A DNA stretch of 64,000 nt from Limnohabitans sp. 103DPR2 (GCF_001412575.1 NZ_CP011834.1:372001-436000), one strand, 5' to 3'. Positions 45,996 to 58,570 are shown, counted from the first letter of the stretch. Numbers and translations are program-made. The notes: generated by a model not told the origin, from the sequence alone.

Positions 45996-47740
45996 CCTTC
46001 AGCATTCATGGCTTGGCGGTTGCCAGAGGCATTGCCATTGGGCGTGCGGTGCTGGTGGCTTCCAGCCGCGTCGACGTTGCCCACTATTTCATTCAACCCT
46101 CGCAAGTTGAAGCTGAAATTGACCGTTTGCGTCAAGCGCGCGATGCGGTGGTCGAAGAACTCAAGCGTCTGCAAAAAGATTTAACCGACGATGCGCCGCC
46201 AGAGCTGGGCGCCTTGCTCGATGTGCACTTGATGTTGTTAGAGGACGAGAGTTTGTCCTTGGGCGTGAGGCACTGGATTGAGAACCGGCTGTACAACGCG
46301 GAATGGGCTGTCACCAGCCAAATGGAAGTGATTGGCCGCCAGTTCGATGAAATGGAAGATGCTTATTTGCGCGAGCGCAAATCAGACCTCGAACAAGTCA
46401 CGGAACGCGTCTTACATTTCCTCAAAGGCGGAACATCGCCTGTTGTCAGAACCAAACCTCAGGCAAGGCCGCAGCAAGAGTTGCAGTTGGGTGACACCAT
46501 GGATGTCCCCTTGGTGTTGGTGGCACACGACTTGTCGCCAGCCGACATGCTTCAGTTCAAACAGAGTGTGTTCACGGGTTTTGTGACGGATGTGGGCGGT
46601 AAAACCTCACACACCGCCATCGTGGCGCGCAGCCTCGACATCCCGGCGGTAGTGGGTGCACGCAGTGCCAGCCAACTCATTCGACAAGACGATTGGATCA
46701 TCATCGATGGCGACATGGGCGTGGTCATTGTGGACCCCTCTCCCATCATCTTGGCGGAGTACGGTTTCAAGCAACGTCAAGGCGATCTAGAACGCGAGCG
46801 CCTCACCCGATTGCGTCACACGCCCGCCGTGACCTTGGACGGTCAAAAAATTGAATTGCTGGCCAACATTGAAATGCCAGAAGACGCCGACACCGCGATC
46901 AGAGTGGGCGCTGTGGGTGTCGGTCTTTTTAGAAGCGAGTTTTTGTTCATGGGCCGGCAAGGTGATTTGCCAGGTGAAGAAGAGCAGTTTCAACAATACC
47001 GACGAGCCGTGGAAGGCATGCAAGGCTTGCCAGTCACCATTCGAACGGTGGACGTGGGTGCCGATAAACCCCTGGACGAAGCAAGGCATGACGCAGCGCA
47101 TTTGAACCCGGCATTGGGTTTGCGCGCCATTCGTTGGAGCTTGGCCGATCCTGAAATGTTTTTAACGCAGCTGCGCGCCATTTTGCGCGCAGCCGCTTTG
47201 GGCAAAGTCAATTTGCTGGTGCCCATGCTGGCGCATGCCAGTGAAATTCACCAGACCATGGCACTCGTCAAGCAAGCGCAACTTGATTTGGATGCGCGCG
47301 GCGTTGCTTATGGCCATGTGCGCTTGGGCGCGATGATCGAAATTCCGGCGGCCGCTTTGTCCTTGAAGTTGTTCTTAAAGCATTTTGATTTCTTGTCCAT
47401 TGGCACCAATGACTTGATTCAATACACCTTGGCGATTGACCGCGCCGATGAAAGCGTGGCGCATTTGTACGACCCATTGCACCCAGCCGTGTTGCGTTTG
47501 GTGGCCGACACCATTGCCGAAGGTGCAGCGCAAGGCAAAAGTGTGTCGGTGTGCGGTGAGATGGCGGGGGATGTGAATTTGACGCGCCTCTTGCTGGGCA
47601 TGGGCTTGCGCAGTTTTTCGATGCACCCTTCTCAAGTGCTGCTGGTCAAGCAACAAATATTGCGCGCAGACACCGAGAAACTCAAAGCACTGGCACAGCA
47701 AGTGTTGGCATCGGAAGATCCCGCCAGTTTGTTAACTTGA
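45992..47740 (+). CDS. ptsI: Phosphoenolpyruvate-protein phosphotransferase (Enzyme I)
   Basis: 582 aa. It takes phosphate from PEP and gives it to HPr. Active His207 lies in GGKTSHTAIVARSLDIPAVVG. The PEP-binding part includes GVGLFRSEFLFM, RTVDVGADKPL and the catalytic Cys in VSVCGEMAGD. Full length. Start ATG overlaps the HPr stop. A non-coding gap of 36 nt with a short CAAGCT/AGCTTG hairpin follows. Confidence 0.96.
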   Translation: MTFSIHGLAVARGIAIGRAVLVASSRVDVAHYFIQPSQVEAEIDRLRQARDAVVEELKRLQKDLTDDAPPELGALLDVHLMLLEDESLSLGVRHWIENRLYNAEWAVTSQMEVIGRQFDEMEDAYLRERKSDLEQVTERVLHFLKGGTSPVVRTKPQARPQQELQLGDTMDVPLVLVAHDLSPADMLQFKQSVFTGFVTDVGGKTSHTAIVARSLDIPAVVGARSASQLIRQDDWIIIDGDMGVVIVDPSPIILAEYGFKQRQGDLERERLTRLRHTPAVTLDGQKIELLANIEMPEDADTAIRVGAVGVGLFRSEFLFMGRQGDLPGEEEQFQQYRRAVEGMQGLPVTIRTVDVGADKPLDEARHDAAHLNPALGLRAIRWSLADPEMFLTQLRAILRAAALGKVNLLVPMLAHASEIHQTMALVKQAQLDLDARGVAYGHVRLGAMIEIPAAALSLKLFLKHFDFLSIGTNDLIQYTLAIDRADESVAHLYDPLHPAVLRLVADTIAEGAAQGKSVSVCGEMAGDVNLTRLLLGMGLRSFSMHPSQVLLVKQQILRADTEKLKALAQQVLASEDPASLLT

Positions 47741-47776
47741 CGCGCAGTTTTCAAACCAAGCTTTCAGCTTGAAGTT

Positions 47777-48664
47777 TCAGCCCAAGCTTTCAAACTTTGG
47801 ATCGTTGGCTGCTTCCTGTGGCCCTGTGTTGCGACCCAACCAAGCACCGCCCACAATCAACAAGCCCGCCAAGGCCACCACCGGTGTCAGCGCCTCTTGG
47901 CGGTCTATCAGTAACAAGACCGTGGAGCCCAAAGGTGTGATGAAGCTGAGCAATCCAATGTGCTGCGCATTGCCATTTTTCAGCGCGGCATCCCACAGGT
48001 AAAACGCCAAACCCAGAGGGCCAAGTCCCATCCAAACCAAAAGGCCTGCATCTTGTGTGCTCAAAGTCACGGGCGTCTCGAGTGCCGCATGGCAAACCAG
48101 TGACAACAAGCCGGACACCAAGCCGAAGGTACCGATGGCGGCTGTGTGGAAAGCTTTCACACGTTGAGTCATGAGTGAGTAGGTAGCCCAAATGAAGGCA
48201 GACGCCAAGGCCGCCAAATAGCCCACATCGAAATCAGCGCTGATGGCTTTGCCGCCTGTCATGACCAAGGCTGCACCAGCAAATCCGGCAAGCGCAGCGA
48301 TCACTTGTCGCAGTTTGAGTTGAGTGTGTTTGTTGAAGAGCGGCGCCAGAACCACGATGAGCAAAGGCCACAGGTAGTTGACCAAGTTGGCTTGAATTGC
48401 AGGCGCTGTGCGAAATGCAACGAACAATAAAAAGTGATAGCCAAACAAACCGTAAACGCCAAGGAGCAAGCTTGAGGCGGGCACGATGGCCAAGCGCCAT
48501 TTAAAACCTGACCAAGGCAGCGCCACCAAACTGCCGATGAGCAAGGCGCAGCCCGCCGTGAGAAAGGGCGGTAAGTGTGACAAGCGAACGCCGACAGGGG
48601 CCAGGGTAGCCCACAAGGCAATAGCGCCTAGCGCTAGCCAAGTTGCACGAACAGATGTTTTCAA
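47777..48664 (-). CDS. EamA/DMT family transporter
   Basis: 295 aa with ten membrane helices in two EamA repeats ([16 protein letters not shown] and [16 protein letters not shown]). The order and the [21 protein letters not shown] part resemble the YddG-like aromatic amino acid exporters, but this is uncertain. It begins with a 4-nt ATGA overlap with the stop of lipA, so it is translated from the lipoate transcript. Convergent with ptsI. Confidence 0.86.
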   Translation of the reverse strand: MKTSVRATWLALGAIALWATLAPVGVRLSHLPPFLTAGCALLIGSLVALPWSGFKWRLAIVPASSLLLGVYGLFGYHFLLFVAFRTAPAIQANLVNYLWPLLIVVLAPLFNKHTQLKLRQVIAALAGFAGAALVMTGGKAISADFDVGYLAALASAFIWATYSLMTQRVKAFHTAAIGTFGLVSGLLSLVCHAALETPVTLSTQDAGLLVWMGLGPLGLAFYLWDAALKNGNAQHIGLLSFITPLGSTVLLLIDRQEALTPVVALAGLLIVGGAWLGRNTGPQEAANDPKFESLG

Positions 48665-49662
48665 CGCGACAAGCTCGCAACATGCGCCTGTTGGTCGGCG
48701 TGATAACTTGACCGCACCATGGCGCCCACGGCGGCATGCTTGAAGCCCATCTCATAGGCTTTCTCTTCAAACATCTTGAAGGTGTCAGGATGAACGTAAC
48801 GCTTCACTGGCAAGTGGCTGTTGGACGGTGCCAAGTACTGACCTAAGGTGAGCATTTCAATGTTGTGCTCGCGCATCTCGCGCATCACAGCCAAAATTTC
48901 TTCATCGGTTTCGCCCAAGCCCACCATCAAACCAGATTTGGTTGGCACGTTGGGGAAGAGCGCTTTGAACTTTTTCAAGAGTTGCAGTGAGAACTGATAG
49001 TCAGAGCCGGGGCGCACTTCTTTGTACAAGCGTGGCACGGTTTCCAAGTTGTGGTTCATCACATCGGGCGGAGCGGCTTTTAAAATTTCCAAAGCGCGAT
49101 CGTCACGGCCGCGGAAGTCGGGCACCAGGACTTCAATTTGTGTGAGTGGTGACAGCGCGCGCGTTTCGCGGATGCAATCGACAAAGTGTCCGGCACCGCC
49201 ATCGCGCAGATCGTCGCGGTCCACACTGGTGATCACCACATAGCTGAGTTTCAAATCTGCAATGGTGCGCGCCAAGTTGGCAGGCTCGTTCACATCCAGC
49301 GGATCGGGGCGGCCATGGCCCACATCGCAGAAGGGGCAGCGGCGCGTGCATTTGTCGCCCATGATCATGAAGGTGGCCGTGCCCTTGCCAAAGCATTCGC
49401 CGATGTTCGGGCAACTGGCTTCTTCACAGACCGTGACCAATTTGTTTTTGCGAAGGATGTCTTTGATTTCGTAAAAACGTGTGGTGGGTGAACCTGCTTT
49501 GACGCGAATCCAATCTGGTTTTTTCAGCACCTCACCGGGTTCAACTTTGATGGGAATGCGAGACAGCTTGGCCGCCGCTTTTTGCTTGGCTGTGGCGTCG
49601 TAGTTTTCGACAGTTTGCGCCTCACGCACAACGTTGCGTGCGGCGTCGGTATCTTTGGTCAT
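48661..49662 (-). CDS. lipA: Lipoyl synthase
   Basis: 333 aa from ATG 49662, one codon inside a GTG frame. Radical SAM enzyme inserting two sulfurs into octanoyl-lipoyl domains. The auxiliary cluster motif is [12 protein letters not shown] and the radical SAM motif is [10 protein letters not shown]; both are complete, as is the C-terminal VRSSYHAD with the serine ligand of the auxiliary cluster. It is read after lipB (38-nt gap). Confidence 0.96.
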   Translation of the reverse strand: MTKDTDAARNVVREAQTVENYDATAKQKAAAKLSRIPIKVEPGEVLKKPDWIRVKAGSPTTRFYEIKDILRKNKLVTVCEEASCPNIGECFGKGTATFMIMGDKCTRRCPFCDVGHGRPDPLDVNEPANLARTIADLKLSYVVITSVDRDDLRDGGAGHFVDCIRETRALSPLTQIEVLVPDFRGRDDRALEILKAAPPDVMNHNLETVPRLYKEVRPGSDYQFSLQLLKKFKALFPNVPTKSGLMVGLGETDEEILAVMREMREHNIEMLTLGQYLAPSNSHLPVKRYVHPDTFKMFEEKAYEMGFKHAAVGAMVRSSYHADQQAHVASLSR

Positions 49663-49700
49663 CACATTCTTTCAGGGTCGGGGGCTCGGTTGTCGTCGGC

Positions 49701-50369
49701 TCAGGGCGATAGCAGGGGCGTGAGTTTGAACGCCAACACATCAGCCGCTTCTTCCCAAGTTGTATTCACCCCCATTGTAAAAAGGTCCACGGTTTGCAAT
49801 CCAGCATAGCCGCAAGGATTGATGCGTTGGAAGGGTTCGAGGTCCATTCTCACGTTCAAGGCCAGCCCGTGGTAGGTGCATTGTCGACTGACTTTGATGC
49901 CCAAGGCGCTGATTTTTCCAAGGCCTTTGAAGGGGTCGCCTGGGTTGGCAGGTCCTGTGAGTGCGGTGTGCGCAAAAGGATCTGCCAAGCGAACGTAAAT
50001 GCCGGGTGCGTTGGCCACTCGGTGACCCGTGACGCCGAAATGCGCCAAGGTTCGAATGACGGCCTCTTCAAGGCGGTACACATATTCTTTGACGAAGTAG
50101 CCGGCGCGTTGCAAGTTGACCATGGGATAGGCCATGACCTGGCCTGGGCCGTGATACGTGACTTGGCCACCGCGGTTGGTGGCAATGACAGGGATGTCGC
50201 CCGCATGCAGCACATGACCTGCCAAGCCGGCCAAACCTTGTGTGAAGACGGGCGGGTGCTCGCAAAGCCAGAGCTCATCGGCAGTCTCTGAGCTTCTTTG
50301 CGCTGTGAATTCTTGCATGGCCTGGTAGGCCTCTAAATAAGCGACCAGCCCTGAACGTTTGACCAACAT
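49701..50369 (-). CDS. lipB: Octanoyltransferase LipB
   Basis: 222 aa. Moves octanoyl from acyl carrier protein to lipoyl domains. Contains [22 protein letters not shown] [14 protein letters not shown], the Lys in [12 protein letters not shown] and the Cys in [10 protein letters not shown], the acyl-thioester dyad. [10 protein letters not shown] is also conserved. Order DUF493-lipB-lipA is as in E. coli (ybeD-lipB-lipA). Start ATG 50369. Confidence 0.95.
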   Translation of the reverse strand: MLVKRSGLVAYLEAYQAMQEFTAQRSSETADELWLCEHPPVFTQGLAGLAGHVLHAGDIPVIATNRGGQVTYHGPGQVMAYPMVNLQRAGYFVKEYVYRLEEAVIRTLAHFGVTGHRVANAPGIYVRLADPFAHTALTGPANPGDPFKGLGKISALGIKVSRQCTYHGLALNVRMDLEPFQRINPCGYAGLQTVDLFTMGVNTTWEEAADVLAFKLTPLLSP

Positions 50370-50389
50370 CTTGCTTGACGACTCAGGCT

Positions 50390-50689
50390 TTAAAGTGCCA
50401 CCTTGACCATGGGGTGGCTGGTCAAGGCGCGGTACATGTTGTCGAGTTGTTCTCGGCTGGTGGCCCTGATGGTCAAAGTCACGCTCAGGTAGTTGCCCGC
50501 TTTGCTGGGCCGCATTTCGATGGTGGCAGGGTTGAAGCTGGGGTCAAATTGCTGAGCCACTTGCGCCATGGCTTCTGCAAACCCATCAACACGAGCGCCC
50601 ATGACCTTGATGGGAAAGTCGCAGGGGTACTCGATCAGCGACTCCTTGCGTGGATCTTCTTTGAAGGGGGGCGTAAGAGATGCGCTCAT
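50390..50689 (-). CDS. DUF493 (YbeD-like) protein
   Basis: 99 aa from ATG 50689; the longer frame to 50734 adds unrelated residues. The [13 protein letters not shown] start, [30 protein letters not shown] and the final HPMVKVAL are typical of YbeD, a small alpha/beta protein of unknown function that is widely found next to lipB. 20 nt upstream of lipB. Confidence 0.92.
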   Translation of the reverse strand: MSASLTPPFKEDPRKESLIEYPCDFPIKVMGARVDGFAEAMAQVAQQFDPSFNPATIEMRPSKAGNYLSVTLTIRATSREQLDNMYRALTSHPMVKVAL

Positions 50690-50711
50690 AGGATTGGATT
50701 GTAAAAAACGT

Positions 50712-51158
50712 TTATCGCCAAATGACCACGGCACCTACGGCCAGCCAGCCGAGTGCGAAATTCAAAATCATCAGGGGGTGTATTTTGGCCAATTGTGACG
50801 CCGCCGAAGGCAGGTCCTCTTGCGCCAGGGCCAATTTCATTTTCCGAAAAGGCACGGCATAAATGTGCCCAAAGATGAGGCACATGAGGGTGCCGATGCC
50901 CAACATGGCATGCCAACCCTTGGGCGCCAGTTTCATGTCAACCCCAACCAACATGGCACTTCCCGTCAAAATCAAAATGAAGACGCAAGCGGCCACCACT
51001 TTGAAAAACCGACCCATGGCCATTGCCAGAAACGGCAAACGCAATGGTGGTTCGAACATCGCAATGGCTGCAGGTCGCACGGCCCAAATCATGGCGGCCA
51101 TGCCGCCAAGCCAAACAACACCTGCGGCCAGGTGGCTAAATTTAATGAGTTCGTACAT
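50712..51158 (-). CDS. CopD-like integral membrane protein
   Basis: 148 aa from ATG 51158, with four helices. It resembles the copper resistance D family: FSHLAAGVVWLGGMAAM with an early His, MGRFFKVVAACVFILILTG, and the GWHAMLGIGTLMCLIFGHIYAVPFRKM motif with paired histidines. Related in fold to HemJ but distinct in motifs. Copper import or heme function is open. It may lead the DUF493-lipB-lipA transcript (22-nt gap). Confidence 0.78.
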   Translation of the reverse strand: MYELIKFSHLAAGVVWLGGMAAMIWAVRPAAIAMFEPPLRLPFLAMAMGRFFKVVAACVFILILTGSAMLVGVDMKLAPKGWHAMLGIGTLMCLIFGHIYAVPFRKMKLALAQEDLPSAASQLAKIHPLMILNFALGWLAVGAVVIWR

Positions 51159-51217
51159 GAAAGGAATCCCGGTTGGAGCGCAATTGAGAAGAATTTGCCA
51201 ACTTCCATTGTGGCCTT

Positions 51218-51246
51218 TTTTAGCCATATGGGTTTTCACCTATAAT
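51218..51246 (+). promoter_or_regulatory. Probable sigma-70 promoter of the atp operon
   Basis: A perfect TATAAT at 51241-51246 stands 84 nt before atpI. The -35 position (about 51218-51223, TTTTAG) is weak. A further activator-free strong element was not seen. Confidence 0.5.
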
Positions 51247-51329
51247 CGTGAGCTTTGCGGAACCTTGGGATATTTCTGTAACCTGTGTGTAAACATACAG
51301 ACAGACAATCCCGCCACAAGATTTGCCCA

Positions 51330-51836
51330 ATGAAGACAGCGCGCGACAACGGCCAAGTCCTTGGTGCCCCAAGTTCATACGATGCGTATGACAATGCGGA
51401 CACCCAAGACTTCAAGCCGCTTACCGCTGAAGAAGTGCAGGAATTGCGCCTTCAGCAACCGCTACTCTCTATTTGGCGTGTGGTTCTGGCGCAAATAGTG
51501 GTGGGTTCGGCCGTTGCGGCTCTAACTTGGCTCTTCACGGGGCGGGTTTCGGCAGCATGGTCAGCAGCTTACGGGGGTTTGGCGGTGGTGGTCCCAGCAG
51601 CGTTGTTCGCGCGGGGTTTAACCAGCAAAGCCACCACCGTGAATTCAGGAACTGCGGTTTTTGGGTTTTTGCTGTGGGAATTGGTCAAGATTGGTCTCAC
51701 GATCGCCATGCTTTATGCGGCGGTCTGGCTGGTCAAAGATTTGAGTTGGCCTGCCATGTTGGTGGGCCTGGTGGTGACGATGAAGGTTTATTGGGTGGTG
51801 TTTGCCTGGCGCAAAGTGTTTCACCCAGTTGTCTAA
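51330..51836 (+). CDS. atpI: ATP synthase subunit I
   Basis: 168 aa from ATG 51330, a non-structural assembly protein that helps form the c-ring in some bacteria. Four hydrophobic segments, beginning with WRVVLAQIVVGSAVAALTW; the hydrophilic N-terminal 40 residues are typical of betaproteobacterial AtpI. First gene of the atp operon. No better start upstream. Moderately conserved family, so the call relies partly on position. Confidence 0.88.
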   Translation: MKTARDNGQVLGAPSSYDAYDNADTQDFKPLTAEEVQELRLQQPLLSIWRVVLAQIVVGSAVAALTWLFTGRVSAAWSAAYGGLAVVVPAALFARGLTSKATTVNSGTAVFGFLLWELVKIGLTIAMLYAAVWLVKDLSWPAMLVGLVVTMKVYWVVFAWRKVFHPVV

Positions 51837-51885
51837 GTTGTGCCCAAGTTGAAAAGTTAAAGTAAATTTTTAAAGAGCCTAGAGA

Positions 51886-52731
51886 ATGTCAGCTGCAAAC
51901 GCTCCCAGCGCCGGTGAATACATTGGCCACCACCTGACCCATCTGCAAAACAAGCCGATGGCAGGTGTGATTGACTTTTCAGTCTTCAACATCGACTCCA
52001 TCTTCTGGGGTATTTTGTTGGGTGTTTTGGGCAGCTTTTTGCTTTGGAAGGCTGCCAGCAAGGCCACTTCTGGCGTTCCTGGTCGTTTCCAGGCTGCTGT
52101 TGAGATTTTGTTCGAAATGGTCGACTCCCAAGCCAAGGGCATCATCCACAACGCGCAAAGCCGCAAATTGGTATCGCCTTTGGCCCTGACCGTTTTTGTC
52201 TGGATCTTCTTGCTCAACTCAATGGACTTCTTGCCTGTTGACTTGTTCCACAAAGTGTTCGAGTGGACTGGCGTTGACCACAGCATTCATTATTTCCGCG
52301 TTGTGCCTACAGCCGATTTGTCCAGCACTTTGGGCATGTCTGTGTCGGTTTTGCTGATTTGTATTTACTACAACATCAAAATCAAGGGCTTGGGCGGTTG
52401 GTTCCATGAGTTGACCACAGCGCCCTTTGGTGCGCACCCCATTTTGTGGCCCTTCAACTTTGTGTTCCAAATGATTGAATTCGTCGCCAAAACCGTGTCT
52501 CACGGCATGCGACTGTTCGGCAACATGTATGCCGGCGAACTGATTTTCATGTTGATCGCTTTGATGGGTGGTACAGCCGCCATGTCATTGACTGGCATCT
52601 TGATGCCTATCGGTCACGTGATCGCTGGCTCCATTTGGGCCATCTTCCATATCTTGATCGTGGCTTTGCAAGCTTTCATTTTCATGATGTTGACTTTGGT
52701 CTACATCGGTCAAGCGCACGACGCTCACTAA
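51886..52731 (+). CDS. atpB: F0F1 ATP synthase subunit a
   Basis: 281 aa. Stator channel for protons. The essential Arg is in SHGMRLFGNMYAGELIFML, and the final helices (HILIVALQAFIFMMLTLVYIGQAHDAH) are conserved. N-terminus YIGHHLTHLQNKP is as in beta- and gammaproteobacterial a subunits. AGAG ribosome site. Complete. Confidence 0.97.
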   Translation: MSAANAPSAGEYIGHHLTHLQNKPMAGVIDFSVFNIDSIFWGILLGVLGSFLLWKAASKATSGVPGRFQAAVEILFEMVDSQAKGIIHNAQSRKLVSPLALTVFVWIFLLNSMDFLPVDLFHKVFEWTGVDHSIHYFRVVPTADLSSTLGMSVSVLLICIYYNIKIKGLGGWFHELTTAPFGAHPILWPFNFVFQMIEFVAKTVSHGMRLFGNMYAGELIFMLIALMGGTAAMSLTGILMPIGHVIAGSIWAIFHILIVALQAFIFMMLTLVYIGQAHDAH

Positions 52732-52792
52732 GCGTCACAATTTAGTTTAGTTTTTTCTCAACCTTTCCATCATCATCCATAGGAGCAATTAA

Positions 52793-53041
<249 letters not shown>

Positions 53042-53072
53042 TTCCTGCAACAACCAAAAGAAAGGTGTTGCC

Positions 53073-53543
53073 GTGAGTATCAATGCAACCCTGTTTGTTC
53101 AAGCCATTGTTTTTGCAATTCTGGTTTGGTTCACGATGAAATTCGTGTGGCCACCCCTTGCAGCCGCATTGGATGAACGAGCTCAAAAAATCGCCGACGG
53201 CCTCGCCGCTGCTGACAAAGCCAAATCAGAACTCGCTGCTGCAAACCAGCGCGTGGAAGCTGAATTGGCCACCTCACGCAACGAAACGGCTTCTCGCTTG
53301 GCTGACGCCGAGCGCCGTGCTTTGACGATCATCGAAGAAGCCAAAGCCCGTGCCACTGAAGAAGGCAACAAGATCATTGCTGCAGCGAAAGCTGAAGCAG
53401 AGCAACAAACGGTGAATGCCCGTGAAACTTTGCGCGAGCAAGTTGCGGCATTGGCTGTGAAGGGCGCCGAGCAGATTCTCCGCAAGGAAGTCAATGCGGG
53501 TGTTCATGCTGATCTGTTGAACCGTCTGAAGACCGAGCTGTAA
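53073..53543 (+). CDS. atpF: F0F1 ATP synthase subunit b
   Basis: 156 aa from GTG 53073. One N-terminal helix ([22 protein letters not shown]) is followed by a long charged coiled coil that forms the peripheral stalk. The R-rich hinge and the [16 protein letters not shown]-terminus are typical. AAAGG precedes. Gap to atpH 23 nt. Confidence 0.96.
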   Translation: MSINATLFVQAIVFAILVWFTMKFVWPPLAAALDERAQKIADGLAAADKAKSELAAANQRVEAELATSRNETASRLADAERRALTIIEEAKARATEEGNKIIAAAKAEAEQQTVNARETLREQVAALAVKGAEQILRKEVNAGVHADLLNRLKTEL

Positions 53544-53566
53544 TCCTTTATCAGTCCGAGAAGACC

Positions 53567-54097
53567 ATGGCAGAACTTGCAACCATCGCCCGCCCTTACG
53601 CTGATGCGCTTTTCAAAGCGCAATCGGCCGACCTTGCGGGTACTGCAGCTTGGCTCGACGAGCTTGCCGCAGTTGCGAGCAACTCGCAACTGTTGCAATT
53701 CTCTGAAAACCCCAAGGTGACCGACGCGCAAGTGTTCGATCTGATTTCTGGTGTCGTGAAAACCGCGTTGCCAGCAGCAGGTCAAAACTTCTTGCGTTTG
53801 GCCATTGAAAACCGCCGTCTTAGTGCATTGCCCGAAATTGCCAGCCAATTTCGCGCACTTAAAAATGCACAAGGTGGCACCGCCGATGCGATCGTTCACA
53901 GTGCTTTCCCCATTGATGCAGCCGCTTTGGCTGATCTGTCTGGAACACTGGAAAAGCGTTTTGGCCGCAAACTCAACGTCAGCGTTGAGGTCGATGCGTC
54001 ACTGATTGGTGGCGTGCGCGTGGTCGTTGGGGACGAAGTGTTAGATACCTCCGTCAAGGCCCGTCTGGAACAAATGAAAGTGGCCCTCACTGCTTAA
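53567..54097 (+). CDS. atpH: F0F1 ATP synthase subunit delta
   Basis: 176 aa. Joins the stalk to the top of F1. [13 protein letters not shown] at the start and [31 protein letters not shown] at the end (seen as several shorter conserved blocks) are diagnostic. Its length agrees with other OSCP/delta proteins. Confidence 0.96.
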   Translation: MAELATIARPYADALFKAQSADLAGTAAWLDELAAVASNSQLLQFSENPKVTDAQVFDLISGVVKTALPAAGQNFLRLAIENRRLSALPEIASQFRALKNAQGGTADAIVHSAFPIDAAALADLSGTLEKRFGRKLNVSVEVDASLIGGVRVVVGDEVLDTSVKARLEQMKVALTA

Positions 54098-54141
54098 GGC
54101 AGCGAGAGTCCGGATCTATTTAAAGAAAGAAGGAAAGAGTC

Positions 54142-55695
54142 ATGCAACTCAATCCAGCAGAAATTTCTGAGCTGATCAAGAGCCGAATCCAAGGTTTGTC
54201 TTCTGATGCAGACATCCGCAACCAAGGCACTGTGGTGTCCGTGACTGACGGTATCGTGCGCGTGCACGGTTTGTCAGACGTGATGCAAGGCGAGATGCTT
54301 GAGTTCCCCGCTACTGCCGCAGGTGTTGCCACCTTCGGTTTGGCTTTGAACTTGGAGCGTGACTCTGTCGGCGCCGTGATTTTGGGTGAGTACGAGCACA
54401 TCTCTGAAGGCGACACTGTCAAATGTACAGGCCGCATTTTGGAAGTGCCCGTGGGTCCCGAGCTGATTGGCCGTGTGGTCAACGCTTTGGGTCAGCCGAT
54501 TGACGGCAAAGGCCCCATCAACGCCAAGATGACCGACGTGATCGAAAAGGTTGCGCCTGGTGTGATCGCTCGTAAATCAGTTGACCAGCCAATGCAAACT
54601 GGCTTGAAGTCCATTGACTCCATGGTGCCCGTGGGCCGTGGTCAGCGTGAATTGATCATTGGTGACCGTCAGACTGGTAAAACAGCTGTGGCCATCGACG
54701 CCATCATCAACCAAAAAGGTCAGAACATGACCTGCGTGTACGTGGCGATTGGTCAAAAAGCTTCTTCCATCAAGAACGTGGTTCGCGCGTTGGAACAAGC
54801 TGGCGCCATGGCTTACACCATCGTGGTGGCTGCCTCCGCTTCTGAATCTGCAGCGATGCAATACGTGTCAGCCTACTCTGGTTGCACCATGGGCGAGTAC
54901 TTCCGCGACCGCGGCGAAGACGCATTGATCGTTTATGACGATCTGTCCAAGCAAGCTGTGGCTTACCGTCAAGTGTCATTGCTTTTGCGCCGTCCACCAG
55001 GCCGCGAAGCTTACCCTGGCGACGTGTTCTATCTCCACAGCCGTTTGCTCGAGCGTGCAGCCCGCGTGAATGCCGACTACGTCGAAGCTTTCACCAAAGG
55101 CGCTGTCAAAGGCAAAACAGGTTCGCTCACAGCTTTGCCAATCATTGAGACGCAAGCCGGCGACGTGTCTGCCTTCGTGCCAACCAACGTGATTTCGATT
55201 ACCGACGGCCAGATCTTCTTGGAAACATCACTGTTCAACGCTGGTATTCGTCCCGCGATTAACGCTGGTATTTCTGTGTCTCGCGTGGGTAGCTCGGCTC
55301 AAACCAAAGTCATCAAGGGTCAGTCTGGCGGTATCCGTACCGACTTGGCGCAGTACCGTGAATTGGCTGCGTTCGCGCAGTTCGCTTCTGACTTGGACGA
55401 ATCCACACGCAAACAACTCGACCGCGGTGCCCGCGTGACAGAACTCTTGAAGCAGGCGCAGTACAGCCCACAATCCATCAGCTTGATGGGTGCTTCTTTG
55501 TTCGCCGTCAACAAAGGTTTCATGGACGACGTGGACGTGAAGAAAATTCTGTCCTTCGAAAGCGGTTTGCACGCGTACCTCAAAGATAAATGTGCCGCTT
55601 TGTTGGCCAAGATCGAAGAGACCAAAGCTTTGGACAAAGACGCCGAAGCCGAGTTGAACGCTGCTGTTGCTGCATTCAAGAAAACTTTTGCTTAA
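54142..55695 (+). CDS. atpA: F0F1 ATP synthase subunit alpha
   Basis: 517 aa. Non-catalytic nucleotide-binding subunit. The P-loop GDRQTGKT is at about 174-181, and [17 protein letters not shown] and the signature [17 protein letters not shown] are intact. GGAAAG ribosome site. Complete and highly conserved. Confidence 0.98.
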   Translation: MQLNPAEISELIKSRIQGLSSDADIRNQGTVVSVTDGIVRVHGLSDVMQGEMLEFPATAAGVATFGLALNLERDSVGAVILGEYEHISEGDTVKCTGRILEVPVGPELIGRVVNALGQPIDGKGPINAKMTDVIEKVAPGVIARKSVDQPMQTGLKSIDSMVPVGRGQRELIIGDRQTGKTAVAIDAIINQKGQNMTCVYVAIGQKASSIKNVVRALEQAGAMAYTIVVAASASESAAMQYVSAYSGCTMGEYFRDRGEDALIVYDDLSKQAVAYRQVSLLLRRPPGREAYPGDVFYLHSRLLERAARVNADYVEAFTKGAVKGKTGSLTALPIIETQAGDVSAFVPTNVISITDGQIFLETSLFNAGIRPAINAGISVSRVGSSAQTKVIKGQSGGIRTDLAQYRELAAFAQFASDLDESTRKQLDRGARVTELLKQAQYSPQSISLMGASLFAVNKGFMDDVDVKKILSFESGLHAYLKDKCAALLAKIEETKALDKDAEAELNAAVAAFKKTFA

Positions 55696-55722
55696 TTTCT
55701 ACCTGACCAAAAGGAGCCTCTG

Positions 55723-56607
55723 ATGGCATCGGGCAAGGAACTACGCACCAAGATCAAATCGGTGGAAAACACCAAGAAGATCACCAAAGCGATGGAGATG
55801 ATTTCTGTCTCCAAAATGCGCAAGGCGCAGGAGCGCATGCGCACGGCACGTCCTTACGCTGAGAAAATTCGCGCCATCGCGACCAATCTCGGCAAGGCCA
55901 ACCCTGAGTATGTGCACGCTTACATGAAGCACTCCGACGGCAAAGCCGTTGGCTTCATTGTGGTCACCACTGACAAAGGTTTGTGCGGCGGTTTGAACAC
56001 CAACTTGTTGCGCGCAGTCACTGCACAGTTGCGTGACACACAAGCCGCTGGCAAAACTGCGCAAGCAGTGGCCATCGGTAGCAAAGGTTTGGGTTTCCTG
56101 AACCGCGTGGGTGCCAAAGTGGTGTCACAAGTGACGCACTTGGGCGACAAACCCCATTTGGAAAAACTCATCGGCCCCGTCAAGGTGATGCTCGATGCGT
56201 ATGCCAATGGTGAGTTGAGCGCGGTTTACCTTTGCTACAACAAGTTCATCAGCACCATGGCCCAACAGCCCACCATCGATCAGTTGCTGCCTTTGTCAGC
56301 AGACAAGATGGAAGCTGAAACCCAGGCCGCTGGTTCGCATCATGGTTGGGACTATTTGTACGAACCCGATGCACAAGCCGTCATTGACGACCTGTTGGTT
56401 CGTTATGCGGAAGCTTTGGTTTACCAAGCTGTTGCAGAAAACATGGCCTCCGAGCACGCTGCTCGCATGGTCGCCATGAAAGCTGCAACAGACAACGCGG
56501 GTAATGTGATTGGCGAGCTCAAACTCGTTTACAACAAAACTCGTCAAGCAGCCATCACGAAAGAATTGTCCGAAATCGTTTCTGGCGCTGCGGCGATCAG
56601 CGGTTAA
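55723..56607 (+). CDS. atpG: F0F1 ATP synthase subunit gamma
   Basis: 294 aa. Central rotor shaft. N-terminal [21 protein letters not shown] and C-terminal [20 protein letters not shown] are the two coiled helices; the latter is the family signature. [12 protein letters not shown] is also conserved. Complete. Confidence 0.98.
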   Translation: MASGKELRTKIKSVENTKKITKAMEMISVSKMRKAQERMRTARPYAEKIRAIATNLGKANPEYVHAYMKHSDGKAVGFIVVTTDKGLCGGLNTNLLRAVTAQLRDTQAAGKTAQAVAIGSKGLGFLNRVGAKVVSQVTHLGDKPHLEKLIGPVKVMLDAYANGELSAVYLCYNKFISTMAQQPTIDQLLPLSADKMEAETQAAGSHHGWDYLYEPDAQAVIDDLLVRYAEALVYQAVAENMASEHAARMVAMKAATDNAGNVIGELKLVYNKTRQAAITKELSEIVSGAAAISG

Positions 56608-56621
56608 GACAGTTCAGCTAA

Positions 56622-58046
<1,425 letters not shown>

Positions 58047-58080
58047 GCCATTTTTGTAAACCCTTTTCAAGGAACACACT

Positions 58081-58497
58081 ATGAACACCCTCCGCGTTGA
58101 TGTGGTCAGTGCCGAAGAGTCCATCTTCTCAGGTGAAGCCCGTTTCGTGGCCTTGCCTGGTGAAGCCGGCGAGTTGGGCATTTATCCCCGTCACACACCG
58201 TTGATCTCACGCATCAAGGCTGGTTCCGTTCGCATCGAAAAAACCGATGGCACCGAAGAGTTCGTCTTCGTGGCTGGCGGTGTTTTGGAAGTGCAACCCG
58301 ACCACGTGACTGTGTTGTCAGACACTGCGATTCGCGGTAAAGACTTGGACGAAGAAAAAGCCAATGCAGCCAAAGCCGCTGCAGAGGATGCCCTTCGCAA
58401 TGCCAAGTCCGAAATCGACATGGCGCGTGCGCAAAGCGAGTTGGCAGTTTTTGCTGCCCAGCTGGCAGCCTTGCGCAAGTTCCGCACTAAAAAATAA
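58081..58497 (+). CDS. atpC: F0F1 ATP synthase subunit epsilon
   Basis: 138 aa. Inhibitory rotor subunit. The N-terminal beta-sandwich ([22 protein letters not shown]) and the C-terminal two-helix domain ([28 protein letters not shown]) are complete. AAGGAA ribosome site. Last gene of the operon; a terminator follows 35 nt later. Confidence 0.97.
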   Translation: MNTLRVDVVSAEESIFSGEARFVALPGEAGELGIYPRHTPLISRIKAGSVRIEKTDGTEEFVFVAGGVLEVQPDHVTVLSDTAIRGKDLDEEKANAAKAAAEDALRNAKSEIDMARAQSELAVFAAQLAALRKFRTKK

Positions 58498-58531
58498 AAT
58501 GATGGCGTTCAACACGCTGATCGTTTTCTGA

Positions 58532-58555
58532 AACCCGGCGCACGCCGGGTTTTTT
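58532..58555 (+). terminator. Rho-independent terminator of the atp operon
   Basis: AACCCGGC 58532-58539 pairs with GCCGGGTT 58544-58551 around GCAC, followed by a T run. It separates atpC from the next gene, whose start is only 16 nt further on. Confidence 0.93.
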
Positions 58556-58570
58556 GTTTTCAAGGACACC

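Noticed and set aside
53504..53899. Antisense open frames in the atp operon
   Set aside because: All lie opposite well-supported ATP synthase genes and lack ribosome sites and homology.
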